The position numbers and the translations under genes were made by a program. Below, one piece after another: positions 8,098 to 17,958 of a DNA stretch of 64,000 nucleotides (positions are counted from its first letter, which is position 1; the number at the start of each line of letters is the position of its first letter). The DNA is taken from contig QZDW01000011.1 of the NCBI GenBank assembly GCA_009917545.1, positions 1 through 64,000 on the forward strand, in the 5' to 3' direction. Under the pieces are notes generated by a model that worked only from the letters and a program-made list of their open reading frames with translations, was not told the origin of the DNA and searched no databases. The DNA is from a bacterium 1XD42-76. GTDB taxonomy: Bacteria; Bacillota; Clostridia; Lachnospirales; Lachnospiraceae.

Positions 8098-8958
8098 ATG
8101 AAAACCATGTCCGGTCGGCAGCGTTTAGGGTCCAATTACCTGGATTGTATGCACGGGGCTGAGCCCGCCGCTGCGATCTATATTGCCACGCATGATCAAA
8201 AAATAGAGACCGTCGGAACGCATCTTCTTCCAATCCAGACAGGCGCCGCTTTGTCATCGGATATCCTGTGCGAAATACGGGATGATACGGGGGAGAACAT
8301 TTCTGCCAGGAACCGAACCTTCTGCGAACTGACCGCATTGTACTGGATCTGGAAGCATGATATCCATGCATATACCGGCTTGAGCCACTACCGCAGACGG
8401 TTCCTGATTCGTGCAGAGGAGATCGTTTCCCGATTGCAGATATGTGATGTTATACTCCCGCCGCCATACTATTTTCGTATGGACCTTACTGAAGAATACC
8501 AAAGGTATCATATCGGTTCAGATTTGGCTATGCTGCGCGATGTCTTAAGTGATATAGATTCTCCGACTGCAAAAACGCTGGATACGGTGTTGAAACAGAA
8601 CATGCTGATTCCTTACAACATGTTTATTGCCGGAAGGCTGTTTTTAAATGATTACTGCCAGTGGCTGTTTCCGATCTTGTTTGAGCTGGAAAAACGCCTT
8701 GAAACGGAGCTGAAAGAGCGAAATGCATACCAGAAACGAATTTTTGGCTTCCTATCCGAGCGGCTATTAACCGCTTATATAAAGGAGCGGCAATTAACAG
8801 CGGCCATATGCCCCGTTTCCATTCCAGAGACTACGACGCTTTTCGGACGGGCGAAATACCACGGCGGCCGTGCATTTAACCGGTTTTATTTCACTTGTTT
8901 CCGGGAATACAGCAGAAACAAACATGGAAACGCTTTTCATGACTGCGGGAAGCATTGA
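8098..8958 (+). CDS. DUF4422 family glycosyltransferase-like protein
   Basis: 286 residues, start supported by GAGGTG seven bases upstream. Diagnostic DUF4422 features are IYIATHDQ near residue 27, PIQTGAA, DDTGENISARN, the conserved CELTALYWIWKH and GLSHYRRRF. DUF4422 proteins occur in capsule and exopolysaccharide clusters and are usually treated as GT-A-like glycosyltransferases; donor and acceptor are unknown. It follows the exporter ATPase by 11 bases and precedes a GT2, all in one operon. Confidence 0.85.
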   Translation: MKTMSGRQRLGSNYLDCMHGAEPAAAIYIATHDQKIETVGTHLLPIQTGAALSSDILCEIRDDTGENISARNRTFCELTALYWIWKHDIHAYTGLSHYRRRFLIRAEEIVSRLQICDVILPPPYYFRMDLTEEYQRYHIGSDLAMLRDVLSDIDSPTAKTLDTVLKQNMLIPYNMFIAGRLFLNDYCQWLFPILFELEKRLETELKERNAYQKRIFGFLSERLLTAYIKERQLTAAICPVSIPETTTLFGRAKYHGGRAFNRFYFTCFREYSRNKHGNAFHDCGKH

Positions 8959-9001
8959 ACCAGTGGAGGAAGCCAATATTTTGTGTGGAAAACGAAAGCC
9001 T

Positions 9002-10033
9002 ATGGATCACATAAAAATTTCGGTTATTGTGCCTGTGTACAATACAGAAAAATACCTTCGTCAGTGCCTGGACAGTATCCTTTCCCAGACTTTGCAGGAA
9101 CTGGAAGTTATTTGCATTGACGATGGTTCGACGGATTCTTCGCCTGCCATTCTGGACGCTTTCTGCAGAAAAGATTCGCGGGTCAGGGTTCTGCATAAGG
9201 AAAATGACGGTCTTGGTGCGGCCAGAAATTCCGGGATCGGGATGGCCTGCGGAGATTATATCGGTTTTGTGGACAGTGACGATTTTGTTGCCCCGGACAT
9301 GTTCCGGTCTCTATATCTGCGGGCAAAGGATACCGGGGCCGATGTTGTAGTTGGAAATATTTTTCTTTACCAGGATCATACCAAGGAACAAAAACCTTAT
9401 CGGAACCAGGAATTATATAAAGCCCTGGGGGCATGTGGGAGTTTTCACTCCAGTTCCCATCCGGAAATCGTGGAGTGGATCGGAGTGTGGGACCGAATTT
9501 ACAGACGGGATTTTCTCTTAAAATATAATCTCAGGAATCCGGAACATGTCATTTATGAGGATGCTCTGTTCAGCTTTCAGACGTCTGTCCTTTCCAAGTG
9601 CATGGCGGTTTGTCCGGAGGCAGTCTATTACTACAGAAAAAATACCGGAACGGCCATAACGGATCGGGAAATCCAGAATGATTCCTATAAATTTGATTTT
9701 CTAAAAAATGGAGCTGCGATTAGAGAGTTTCTGAACAGTCAGGGAAATGCTACCGTCTATCTCCCCTGTTTTTTTAGATATCTTCTTACGAATGCCCTGT
9801 GGCATCAGAGCAACATTGTAAAATGGCATATCTTTCAGGCCTTTTTTCAGGATGCCCGGCAGCTTTTACTGAGCCCAATGCTCTTTTATACCCAACCTGG
9901 GCAGCCCATTGGCTGGAAGGCCCGGGTATACTTGTGGATGCTAAGAAGAAATCTTTCTCTGCTGTGTTATGTCATGTTTTATATAAAAAAGCTACGAAGA
10001 AAAAGGAGACTGCAAAATGGAGGGGAACAATAA
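9002..10033 (+). CDS. Family 2 glycosyltransferase
   Basis: 343 residues from the ATG at 9002 (MDHIKISVIVPVYNTEKYL), the usual family start. Motifs: CIDDGSTDSS, GLGAARNSGI, GFVDSDDFV with the metal-binding DSDD. The ribosome site is weak; the frame is open upstream to 8870 and a TTG at 8981 with GGAGGA ten bases before it is a plausible longer start. It probably transfers a hexose or similar residue to the region C glycan. It overlaps the next gene by 17 bases. Confidence 0.92.
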   Translation: MDHIKISVIVPVYNTEKYLRQCLDSILSQTLQELEVICIDDGSTDSSPAILDAFCRKDSRVRVLHKENDGLGAARNSGIGMACGDYIGFVDSDDFVAPDMFRSLYLRAKDTGADVVVGNIFLYQDHTKEQKPYRNQELYKALGACGSFHSSSHPEIVEWIGVWDRIYRRDFLLKYNLRNPEHVIYEDALFSFQTSVLSKCMAVCPEAVYYYRKNTGTAITDREIQNDSYKFDFLKNGAAIREFLNSQGNATVYLPCFFRYLLTNALWHQSNIVKWHIFQAFFQDARQLLLSPMLFYTQPGQPIGWKARVYLWMLRRNLSLLCYVMFYIKKLRRKRRLQNGGEQ

Positions 10034-11075
10034 GCTGTTGACGATTATCGTACCTGCTTATAATGTGGAAAAGTATGTGGGACAGTGCTTAAACAGCCTG
10101 GTAAAGCAGACAGTGGATAACCATAAGGTCATCGTCGTAGACGACGGTTCGAAGGATGAACATACATCCAGAATCTGCAGGGAATTTGCAGAACAGTATC
10201 CTGAAATGATTACATACCTGCGACAGGAAAACAAAGGGCTTGGCGCAGCCAGAAACACTGGTCTGGCGCTTGTTGATACCGAATATGTAGGTTTTCTCGA
10301 CAGTGACGACTGGCTGACCCCCAATTATGTAGAGCGAGTGACGGAGGAGCTGGAAAACTTTGATTCTGAACAGATTGATCTGATCTTCACACTTCCTACA
10401 ATCTATGATGCCGTAACACAAAATACTTTTGACTGGTATGACAAGGAACTTTTAAATCAGATTTTCTTTACAGAAAACCGCATCGTATCAGCAGTTGAGG
10501 ACAAGCAGATTTATTATCTGGAACCGAATGCATGCCGTCGGATCTATCGGACGGATTTTCTCCGGACACATCAGTTCCGATTTCCGGAAGGTGTAAAGTG
10601 GGAGGATATTTTTCCACATTTCTATCTGGCTTATCATGCTTCGGCGTGTATTGGTGTAAATGATGTCGGATTTTATTACCGTACGAATACATCGGGACAG
10701 ATTACGGCGCAGTCGGGTAAAGGGCGTCTTGACATTGTTAAAGTTTTCCGAGATGTATTTCGTTTTGCAAAGGAAGAGAACTGTGACTGGGAAATCGTTG
10801 AGGCCATGATAAATATGTTAAATCGTTATGCCAAATGGTGCCTGGATATGTCGGATCTGCAGACACGGCCTGAATTGGTAAAAAAACTGTCTGATCTGTA
10901 TCGTTCGCTTCCGCCGGAGATGTTAAAGCGTTACTTCAAGACAAGAAGAAACTATAAAAAAGAGAGACTGTTTGTATGGATGATGCAAAAAAACAGGCTT
11001 CGCCTGCTCCTTTGCGATTACCTGCCATCTGAGCTTTCCATGAATGTTGTAAATAGAATAAGGAGGGCCTTATGA
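10017..11075 (+). CDS. Family 2 glycosyltransferase
   Basis: 352 residues. Starts MEGNNKLLTIIVPAYNVEKYV behind AAGGAGACTGCAAA. Motifs VVDDGSKDEH, GLGAARNTGL and GFLDSDDWL are those of an active GT2 with nucleotide- and metal-binding acidic residues. Translation is coupled on both sides: 17-base overlap with the preceding GT2 and an ATGA overlap with the next gene. Confidence 0.93.
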   Translation: MEGNNKLLTIIVPAYNVEKYVGQCLNSLVKQTVDNHKVIVVDDGSKDEHTSRICREFAEQYPEMITYLRQENKGLGAARNTGLALVDTEYVGFLDSDDWLTPNYVERVTEELENFDSEQIDLIFTLPTIYDAVTQNTFDWYDKELLNQIFFTENRIVSAVEDKQIYYLEPNACRRIYRTDFLRTHQFRFPEGVKWEDIFPHFYLAYHASACIGVNDVGFYYRTNTSGQITAQSGKGRLDIVKVFRDVFRFAKEENCDWEIVEAMINMLNRYAKWCLDMSDLQTRPELVKKLSDLYRSLPPEMLKRYFKTRRNYKKERLFVWMMQKNRLRLLLCDYLPSELSMNVVNRIRRAL

Positions 11076-12514
11076 TTTCTCTGTCTGGATATTTCGATTA
11101 TAAAGAAGACATTAAAACCATCCTGGTAATTGCAGAGCACGATAATACGTGTGATCTTCTCCTGAAACTCTGCACAATAAAGCATGATTTGAAAAAACTT
11201 TACCTGGCAGGCAACTCAAAAAAACGGCTTGCCAAAATGGTATCCGTGTTAAAACGTACCGCAGAGCAGAACAGTTCGTTTCATCTGCCTCAGATCACTC
11301 TGGTACCATACCTAAAAACAATCGAATATTCATTTGAAACGCCTGTCGATGCAGTTCTTTTTGACTCGAATGTAAAAAGGGCAGCCATCCTTTCAACAAA
11401 GTCACTGAAACCGGCCTATCTGATTGGAAAGCTATGGCGTGACTATGTCCCTTGCTTCCATTTGTGGGAGGAATTCCGCCCTGTTTGCAGACATATCCAC
11501 ATGGAATGTATTGGAAAAGCTAACAAGATAGATGTCATTGACTGGAACCGAAACAGCAGGAATGAGGTGGAGCTGAGCGTTGTGTTCCCGGTATATAATG
11601 TGGCGAAATATCTGGAGCAGTGTATTGCATCTGTCACAGCCTGGAAAGCACCCTATGTGGAGTTTCTGTTCGTGAATGACGGTTCGCCGGATCATTCCAG
11701 AGAGATCATCCTGGAGCATGCCAAATCAGATCCCAGAATTAAACTGATTGATAAGGAAAACGGCGGATGTGCCTCTGCCAGAAAACGTGGAATGGAAGAG
11801 GCAAAGGGGCGCTACATCGGATTCGTGGATCCGGACGATTTTGTGGAGCCATCCATGTTTAAAAAGTTATTCAGTCGTGCACTGATCGGCTCCTATGATG
11901 TCTGCTACTCCGGATATAATGCATTTTATGAGAATTCCGGAAAAGTGGAACGGATGAGCGATGCATTGGGGGATGAGTATTCGCAGGGTACGTCAGATAA
12001 GCTTGCGATTCATAAATTGATGGTTTACCTGCGCGTTGCGATCTGGCGGGGAATTTATCGGAGGGATTTCCTGATGGAGAATCAGATCACGTTTCAGGAG
12101 CAGATCCGGCGCTTTGATGACCTGCCGTTTAAGGTAGAAGTATTCGCTAAAGCGAAATCTGTTGTAGCGGTGCCGGAATACCTGTATTATTACCGACTTG
12201 AGAGACCAGGGCAGGATGTTGCATGTGATGATGACCGCCTGTTTGTACATTTTGATATCTTTGACCATTTGAATCAGGAAATCGGCGCATTAAAGGACAG
12301 GAAACTTTTGGATTTTCTTCAGCTTTCAAAGGTGCAGACACACTGCTTTACCCTGCAAAAGATACAGAAAAAATTTTTAAAGGAGTACTGTGAAAGGGCA
12401 AAGGAAGATCTCAGGGCGAATGAGATGAGCGTATTTCGTACGGTGCTGCTGATTGCAAAATACTTTGGGAGAGATAATCTAAAGACGTATTTGAAGATTA
12501 TGATGAGCAGATAA
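11072..12514 (+). CDS. GT2 glycosyltransferase with extra N-terminal domain
   Basis: 480 residues. The GT2 domain begins near residue 168 (LSVVFPVYNVAKYLEQCI), with FVNDGSPDHS and GFVDPDDFV; the metal site is DPDD rather than the common DSDD. The first roughly 165 residues have no motif I recognise; they look like a mixed alpha/beta, possibly Rossmann-like, domain (IKTILVIAEHDNTCDLL). AGGAGG precedes the start and the ATGA overlaps the previous stop. Such two-domain GTs may bind a second partner or donor, but this is inference. Confidence 0.85.
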   Translation: MISLSGYFDYKEDIKTILVIAEHDNTCDLLLKLCTIKHDLKKLYLAGNSKKRLAKMVSVLKRTAEQNSSFHLPQITLVPYLKTIEYSFETPVDAVLFDSNVKRAAILSTKSLKPAYLIGKLWRDYVPCFHLWEEFRPVCRHIHMECIGKANKIDVIDWNRNSRNEVELSVVFPVYNVAKYLEQCIASVTAWKAPYVEFLFVNDGSPDHSREIILEHAKSDPRIKLIDKENGGCASARKRGMEEAKGRYIGFVDPDDFVEPSMFKKLFSRALIGSYDVCYSGYNAFYENSGKVERMSDALGDEYSQGTSDKLAIHKLMVYLRVAIWRGIYRRDFLMENQITFQEQIRRFDDLPFKVEVFAKAKSVVAVPEYLYYYRLERPGQDVACDDDRLFVHFDIFDHLNQEIGALKDRKLLDFLQLSKVQTHCFTLQKIQKKFLKEYCERAKEDLRANEMSVFRTVLLIAKYFGRDNLKTYLKIMMSR

Positions 12515-12531
12515 GCAGAAAAGGAGGACTC

Positions 12532-13619
12532 ATGAAAACAGTGGGGGGGGGTATTCAATCCACCTGGAAATCATGCGGATCGTTGCGATCTTTTTTGTGA
12601 TATTCAATCATACCGCAAAGAATGGGTTTTGGCTTTTTTCATTATATCCGCCTGATTCTTTTCAGTATTGGACATACCTTTTCCTTTCTGTTTTTTGTAA
12701 GTTCTCGGTCCCATTATTTTTTGCAATAAGCGGGGCCCTGTTATTGGGGAACGACCAGGAGTCCATTCGGACTGTATGGGCAAAACGGATTTTAAAGATT
12801 CTGGTTGTATTGGTTGCTTTTTCATTTTTATATTTTTTAAGAAGCTGTGTAACTGAAAATCAGCCGATTAATTTTTATGAATTTATTATTCGGCTTTACC
12901 AAAGTAATTGGAATTATTCTTTTTGGTATCTGTATGTATTCCTTGCCTATTTAATGTGCCTTCCATTCTTGCGGGTGTTGGTGAAGGGCCTTACAAAAAA
13001 GCACTACTATTATCTGATTGGAATGTCCCTCGCTTTTGACGGAATCCTTCCGGTTCTCCAATATTTACTGTGGAATGGAACGGTTGCCTTAAACGGAGAT
13101 ATAAATGTCAGTAGCATAACCGGTATGGTTACTTTATATCCCTGCATCGGATATTTTTTAGAACATAAATTAAATTTACAAAATTGCTCTAAAAAATTAG
13201 TTGCTCTTTGGGGAGCCAATTTTTTATGTATCGCTATGTCGTGCTATATGACATATTACAAAAGTATCGTCACTGGAGATATCTATGAATGGACATCCCA
13301 AATATTTTTTAACTCTTTTGTATTGGTAAATTGTATCACGATTTTTATCAGTGTAAAATATTGGTTTCAGAAAATCGTAGTACCAAATTTCTGGGAACGT
13401 CTGGTCTGTTCTATGGGTGCGAGTGTATTCACAGTATATCTGATGCATGTGGGAATTATGGAGTCTTCTGCTTTTTGTAAAATATGGATCGTTTTTCATG
13501 AAAAATGGCATCTAAACTATATGGCGTCAGCGTTCCTGTTCTGCTTTCTGGTACTTGCAGCAGGGTATTTGATTACACTGGTTATTAGAGTACTTTTTAA
13601 TTGTATGGGGATAAAATAA
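12532..13619 (+). CDS. Membrane acyltransferase (family 3), phase-variable, out of frame here
   Basis: A strong AAGGAGG four bases upstream fixes the start at the ATG at 12532, but with the G9 tract at 12543-12551 that frame stops at 12600 after 22 codons. Adding one G (G10) or removing two gives a continuous protein of about 362 residues beginning MKTVGGGYSIHLEIMRIVA, the expected entry of acyltransferase family 3 (OafA/WecH type). The rest has about ten membrane segments, FNHT early, and FWYLYVFLAYLMCLPFLR. Such enzymes O-acetylate or otherwise acylate cell-surface sugars. A start at the internal ATG 12573 would skip the first helix and has no ribosome site. Confidence 0.85.
12543..12551 (+). 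repeat. G9 homopolymer tract near the start of an acyltransferase gene
   Basis: Nine consecutive G residues 11 bases after the start codon. Current length puts the gene out of frame; ten would restore it. Encodes a Gly run before Tyr. Confidence 0.95.
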
Positions 13620-13833
13620 CGAGTATTGACAGCCTCTGGTTATTGTTTGCAAAAATGAAATGGGGAACACACGGTCTTGCTCTTCAATATATCGTACCTG
13701 ATATGAAAAATTATGGTTTCCTATGTGGGCTTTTAGACTCCGCTTGGATGATTTATTTGACACGCAGAGCTCCATTTTAACAAGAAGGAATTATACATTT
13801 CAATATAATCGGATGAAGGAGACTTTGATTAAA

Positions 13834-15393
13834 ATGAAAACTTCTTTGCTGACTTTAATAATGCGAATTCCGGTATTACTGTATGTCCTTTTTATGTCCG
13901 TCATTCTTTTGTTAAACATATGCCTTGCCAATGTTGATTACGCCTGTAAAAAAGAATTTCTATTCCCGAATTTTTTCTTGGTATTAATATTACTCACGGT
14001 TTTCGGCTGTAGTGCAAAGATATACAGCCGCCGTCATATAAAAATTAAACTTGATATTCGCGTATTAAGTTTAATTCTCTTGGCTGTACAGATTTATGTT
14101 TCATATAATATATATTTTACAACAAACAGCTGGGATGTTTCAACGGTTATCAATAATGCAAGATATATTGAAAGCAATACCCCTGAATATTTAGACCATT
14201 ACTATTTCTCCATTTATCCCAATAATCAATTTATTGTTTTAGTGTATGCACTGATTTTCAGGTTGAATTCTTTATTTGGTGTGTTTGATACAGACAATGG
14301 ATTAATGTTTATCATTGCAATCCAGTGCCTTTTATCTACCCTGACGGGTTATCTTTTATTTGAAATTATAAAAAATTATACGAATAATGAAACCACTGCA
14401 TATACCGGCTGGCTCTTTTTTGTCGGCCTGATTGGCTGCTCTGGCTGGAATGTTGTAACATATTCCGATGCTTCCTCCCTCATATTCCCTGTACTGATTC
14501 TGCGAATATATCAACATCTGCAAAATGGCAGATATCAATACTTTAAATGGGGATCTCTATGCTTTTTGTCATACTGGGGATATAAATTAAAACCAAGTGT
14601 ATTAATCATTTTGATAGCAATAATAATTTCAGAAATCTTTTACACGAGACTTGAAATCGCCAAACAAAACGTAAAGAAACTAATAATTTTTGTTTTTATT
14701 TTGATAGCAAATGTTATGATATGCTCTTGCATATTTACAAAGCTCGTCACTTTATCGGGATTACAAATTGACCGTGAAGCTAACTTTGGTCCCCTGCATA
14801 TGGTGATGATGGGCCTCAATCCAGAAAATCATGGGTGTTGGAATGGCCCTGATATGGAGTTTTCATCGAGTTTTTCCACAAGGGATGAAAGAACAGCAGC
14901 ACAGATTAAAATGATACAACAGAGACTTATGGACTATAGGTGGGTGGGAGGACTAAAACATTGCATCAAAAAATCACTTATGAACTTCAATGATGGCTCC
15001 TTTGCATGGGGATTTGAAGGTGGATTTTACGATGTTATTTACGAAAACAAAAATTCCTTGGCTTCGCCTGTCCTAAAAAATGTTTTTTATAATGACGGTA
15101 AATATTATCCTATACTTTTGACAATAGAGCAGGCACTTTGGCTTTTTACTTTAGTAATGTCTCTATTCGCATTTCATCTGAAGTCTGGAAAGCAGACAGC
15201 AGTAATTCCTTTATCTTTGGTCGGTATTATACTATTTGTCATGATATTTGAGGCCAGGGCCAGATACTTATATGTCTATGCGCCTTATTTTATTATTGCA
15301 GGGGCAATCGGCATACAAAATATTTACAAACGATATATCAGAAGGAATCCAGTCTATCTTGAAAGCGTTGAATTTGGAGGTGACAATATATGA
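13834..15393 (+). CDS. Multi-pass GT-C-like membrane glycosyltransferase
   Basis: 519 residues from the ATG at 13834 (MKTSLLTLIM), which has AAGGAG 12 bases upstream; an ATG 21 bases earlier lacks a site. About ten to eleven hydrophobic segments separated by short loops, then a periplasmic-type loop (PENHGCWNGPDMEFSSS) before the last helices, the general plan of lipid-linked-sugar-dependent GT-C transferases such as ArnT/PMT or serotype GtrC proteins. The next gene is a GtrB-like polyprenyl-phosphate glycosyltransferase and overlaps it by four bases, which fits a pair in which GtrB makes the lipid-sugar donor and this protein attaches it outside the membrane. No exact family assigned. Confidence 0.7.
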   Translation: MKTSLLTLIMRIPVLLYVLFMSVILLLNICLANVDYACKKEFLFPNFFLVLILLTVFGCSAKIYSRRHIKIKLDIRVLSLILLAVQIYVSYNIYFTTNSWDVSTVINNARYIESNTPEYLDHYYFSIYPNNQFIVLVYALIFRLNSLFGVFDTDNGLMFIIAIQCLLSTLTGYLLFEIIKNYTNNETTAYTGWLFFVGLIGCSGWNVVTYSDASSLIFPVLILRIYQHLQNGRYQYFKWGSLCFLSYWGYKLKPSVLIILIAIIISEIFYTRLEIAKQNVKKLIIFVFILIANVMICSCIFTKLVTLSGLQIDREANFGPLHMVMMGLNPENHGCWNGPDMEFSSSFSTRDERTAAQIKMIQQRLMDYRWVGGLKHCIKKSLMNFNDGSFAWGFEGGFYDVIYENKNSLASPVLKNVFYNDGKYYPILLTIEQALWLFTLVMSLFAFHLKSGKQTAVIPLSLVGIILFVMIFEARARYLYVYAPYFIIAGAIGIQNIYKRYIRRNPVYLESVEFGGDNI

Positions 15394-16355
15394 GTCCTGT
15401 TCTTTTTATCATTATACCATGTTACAACGAGGAAAAAGTGTTGCCAATCACATGTACGCTTTTCCTGGAAAAATTGACCCATCTAATTTCAAATAATAAG
15501 ATCAGTGAGGACAGTCGTATCTTGTTCATTAATGACGGCAGCACTGATGAAACATGGGATATCATATGTAAACTGTCAGAAACAGATATTCACTATGCTG
15601 GTATTTCACAAAGCAGAAACCGCGGACATCAAAATGCTGTCCTGGCAGGACTGATGGAAGCAAAGGAGCAGTGCGATATCACAATTTCTATTGATTGCGA
15701 TGGGCAGGATGATATTGATGTAATGGATGAGATGGTGGAACAGTATCTGGCTGGGTATGAAGTTGTCTATGGAGTTCGTAGCAAACGGGATACGGATACA
15801 TTTTTCAAACGATATACAGCGGAAAGCTTTTACAAATTATTAAATTGGATGGGAGCGGAAGTCGTTTATAATCACGCCGATTATAGGCTTGTTTCCAGCC
15901 GCGTTTTGAGTGAATTTGCAAATTTCGGAGAAGTAAACATTTTTCTCCGTGGTATGTTTCCCCTGGTCGGTTTTAAAAGCACCAATGTATTTTATGAGCG
16001 TCATGAGAGAGTTGCAGGAGAAAGCCATTATCCTCTTTCAAAAATGCTTGCTTTGGCCTTTGATGGGATTACAAGTTTGAGTATCAAGCCCATTAGACTG
16101 ATTACCGGAATTGGAATTATCATTGCACTCTTAAGTTTTACTGGAGTGGGCTATTCGATCATGGCTCATTTTCTCGGAAAAGCAGTAGCCGGATGGGCCA
16201 GTATGACCCTTTTGATCTGTCTTATAGGGGGCATTCAGCTAATCTGTCTTGGTGTTATAGGGGAATACATAGGAAAAATATATTTGGAAACAAAGCGACG
16301 CCCCAGATTCATCATTGGCGATCGAACAGAGAATATGAAAAGAAACAGACATTGA
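15390..16355 (+). CDS. Polyprenyl-phosphate glycosyltransferase (GtrB/DPM1-like GT2)
   Basis: 321 residues. N-terminal GT2 domain (LFIIIPCYNEEKVLP, FINDGSTDETW, SIDCDGQDDID) and two C-terminal membrane helices (about 235-300), ending in YIGKIYLETKRRPRFIIGDR, typical of GtrB/YfdH. It transfers a sugar to undecaprenyl phosphate on the inner face. The ribosome site GGAGGTGACAAT is inside the previous gene and ATGA overlaps its stop. It belongs functionally with the flanking GT-C-like proteins (13834 and 16433). Confidence 0.93.
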   Translation: MSPVLFIIIPCYNEEKVLPITCTLFLEKLTHLISNNKISEDSRILFINDGSTDETWDIICKLSETDIHYAGISQSRNRGHQNAVLAGLMEAKEQCDITISIDCDGQDDIDVMDEMVEQYLAGYEVVYGVRSKRDTDTFFKRYTAESFYKLLNWMGAEVVYNHADYRLVSSRVLSEFANFGEVNIFLRGMFPLVGFKSTNVFYERHERVAGESHYPLSKMLALAFDGITSLSIKPIRLITGIGIIIALLSFTGVGYSIMAHFLGKAVAGWASMTLLICLIGGIQLICLGVIGEYIGKIYLETKRRPRFIIGDRTENMKRNRH

Positions 16356-16432
16356 TGGTAGGATTATTTTAGCAACGTGTCTTGGCGTCTTGGTCCATTG
16401 GAGTATATGAGAAAATGTATTGGGAGGTAAAA

Positions 16433-17883
16433 TTGAACAGAAAAAAAATTGTAATTTGGTCAATGTTTATGGGAGCTATCTTTGTTTTTGTGCTGATGTT
16501 TTTTACTCAGATACATCCGATTATTATTTTTGACACAGATGATTGGTGCTATGCATATATCCATAGATCAGCTTTACCATTATGGAAAGCCTGGAATCCT
16601 ATCAGAATATTTCCAGAGGTTTTTATGCCACTTGTCAGTATGATAGGAGTATACGCTTTCGCCCCATTGACCGGAGATTATTTTGGAGCTCTGACTTTAA
16701 GTTATGCTCTTTCTCTTGCCATAGCATTTACAATGCTTATATATATGTTAGGCAGGAATTTTAAGACATATCCGTTTTGGCTAATTCTATTTTTTATTAT
16801 CTGCCATTTTTGGATTTTAAGAACTACACAAAATGGTAATTATTATATGCTGTCTACGATTGATGCGTGTACCTACTTTTTTTATGTTATTCCAAACCTC
16901 TTAAATTGTATTGTTGTGTCATGGTGGATGCGAGGGGGGGGGGGGGGGGATATTTTTCACACTTGTCTCGTAAATTGAGAGCCGTTTTTCTCTTTTTAGT
17001 CTATCTCTCTATTTTTTCTAATCTTTGGGCAGGAATTATTACCGCATCTTATGTAGGTTCAATACTGCTAATTGATATTGTGATTACACTAAAGCAAAGA
17101 ACATGGAAATTAAAAATTTATTGCAGGGATCATTTCCCTGAATTAGCTGTTATTTTTATATGGCTTCTTTCACAAATATACGAGGTAAATGGAGGAAGGG
17201 CAGCGTTTATTTCTTCTGGCTCATATATGGATAGCCTTCGACTGGCGCTGAATGTTTTCAAAGGCATTTTTGGCAGCTTAAACCCTGTATTTGCACTTTC
17301 AAGTACATTGATTATATTGGCTGGAATTGTTCTGACTGTTAAAAATAAACAATGGAAACGTTTGAAAATATTAGTGGTTACGTTTATCAGTTTTCTTTTA
17401 ATGGCATGTTATTTGATTTTATCCTGTGCTAAGGCTGGAAGTCATTATCTGAGCAGACCAGATGTGTTTTACGGCTGTTTTTTCTTTTGCATGATAATTA
17501 TTTTGCATTGTGCACATCAGATTTTTGATTCCGTTCCACGAATACGTCCTGTGATTCCGTTGCTTTTGTTTATTGCATTTGTAGATTGCAATACAAGTGG
17601 AAGAACATTCCGCGAATCTAATTGCCTGCAGTTACCACCTCAAATATGCTTAGATATTAGTAACGATATTAAGCAACAGTTTTTGGACGCAGAAGCAAGC
17701 GGAGCAGGGGAAATTGTGTTATACGTGCCGTTTTTTGAAGGGGAAGGAAACTGGCCGCTGTCAATCAGTGAAGCAGATCACCTATCATCTCATCTTTATA
17801 AAATGGGAATTATCAAAAAGCAAATCAAGGTAATAGAAATGATTCCGACAAGAGAGAAGAATAGTGTTTTCCATATAAACTAA
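16433..17883 (+). CDS. GT-C-like membrane protein split by a G16 tract, out of frame here
   Basis: The likely start is TTG at 16433, with GGGAGG five bases upstream. The first frame runs through several membrane helices (including FDTDDWCYAYIHRS, like DUF6056-type proteins) to SWWMRGGGGG and then stops at 16978. The second half continues in another frame from YFSHLSRKLRAVFLFLVYLS to 17883, with more helices and a soluble C-terminus. G17 or G14 in place of G16 joins them into about 483 residues. Probably a glycosyltransferase using the GtrB product or another lipid-sugar; the exact family is not certain. Confidence 0.75.
16934..16949 (+). repeat. G16 homopolymer tract inside a membrane-protein gene
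   Basis: Sixteen consecutive G residues between codons for Arg and Tyr. Current length breaks the frame; 14 or 17 restores it. Tracts this long are hard to sequence, so exact length is uncertain. Confidence 0.93.
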
Positions 17884-17958
17884 ATGGTTATGATTTTGAT
17901 GCACTTTTTATGGTAGAGGCAGTTCGATTGATTTTTGAAAATATTTGAGGAAAATAAT

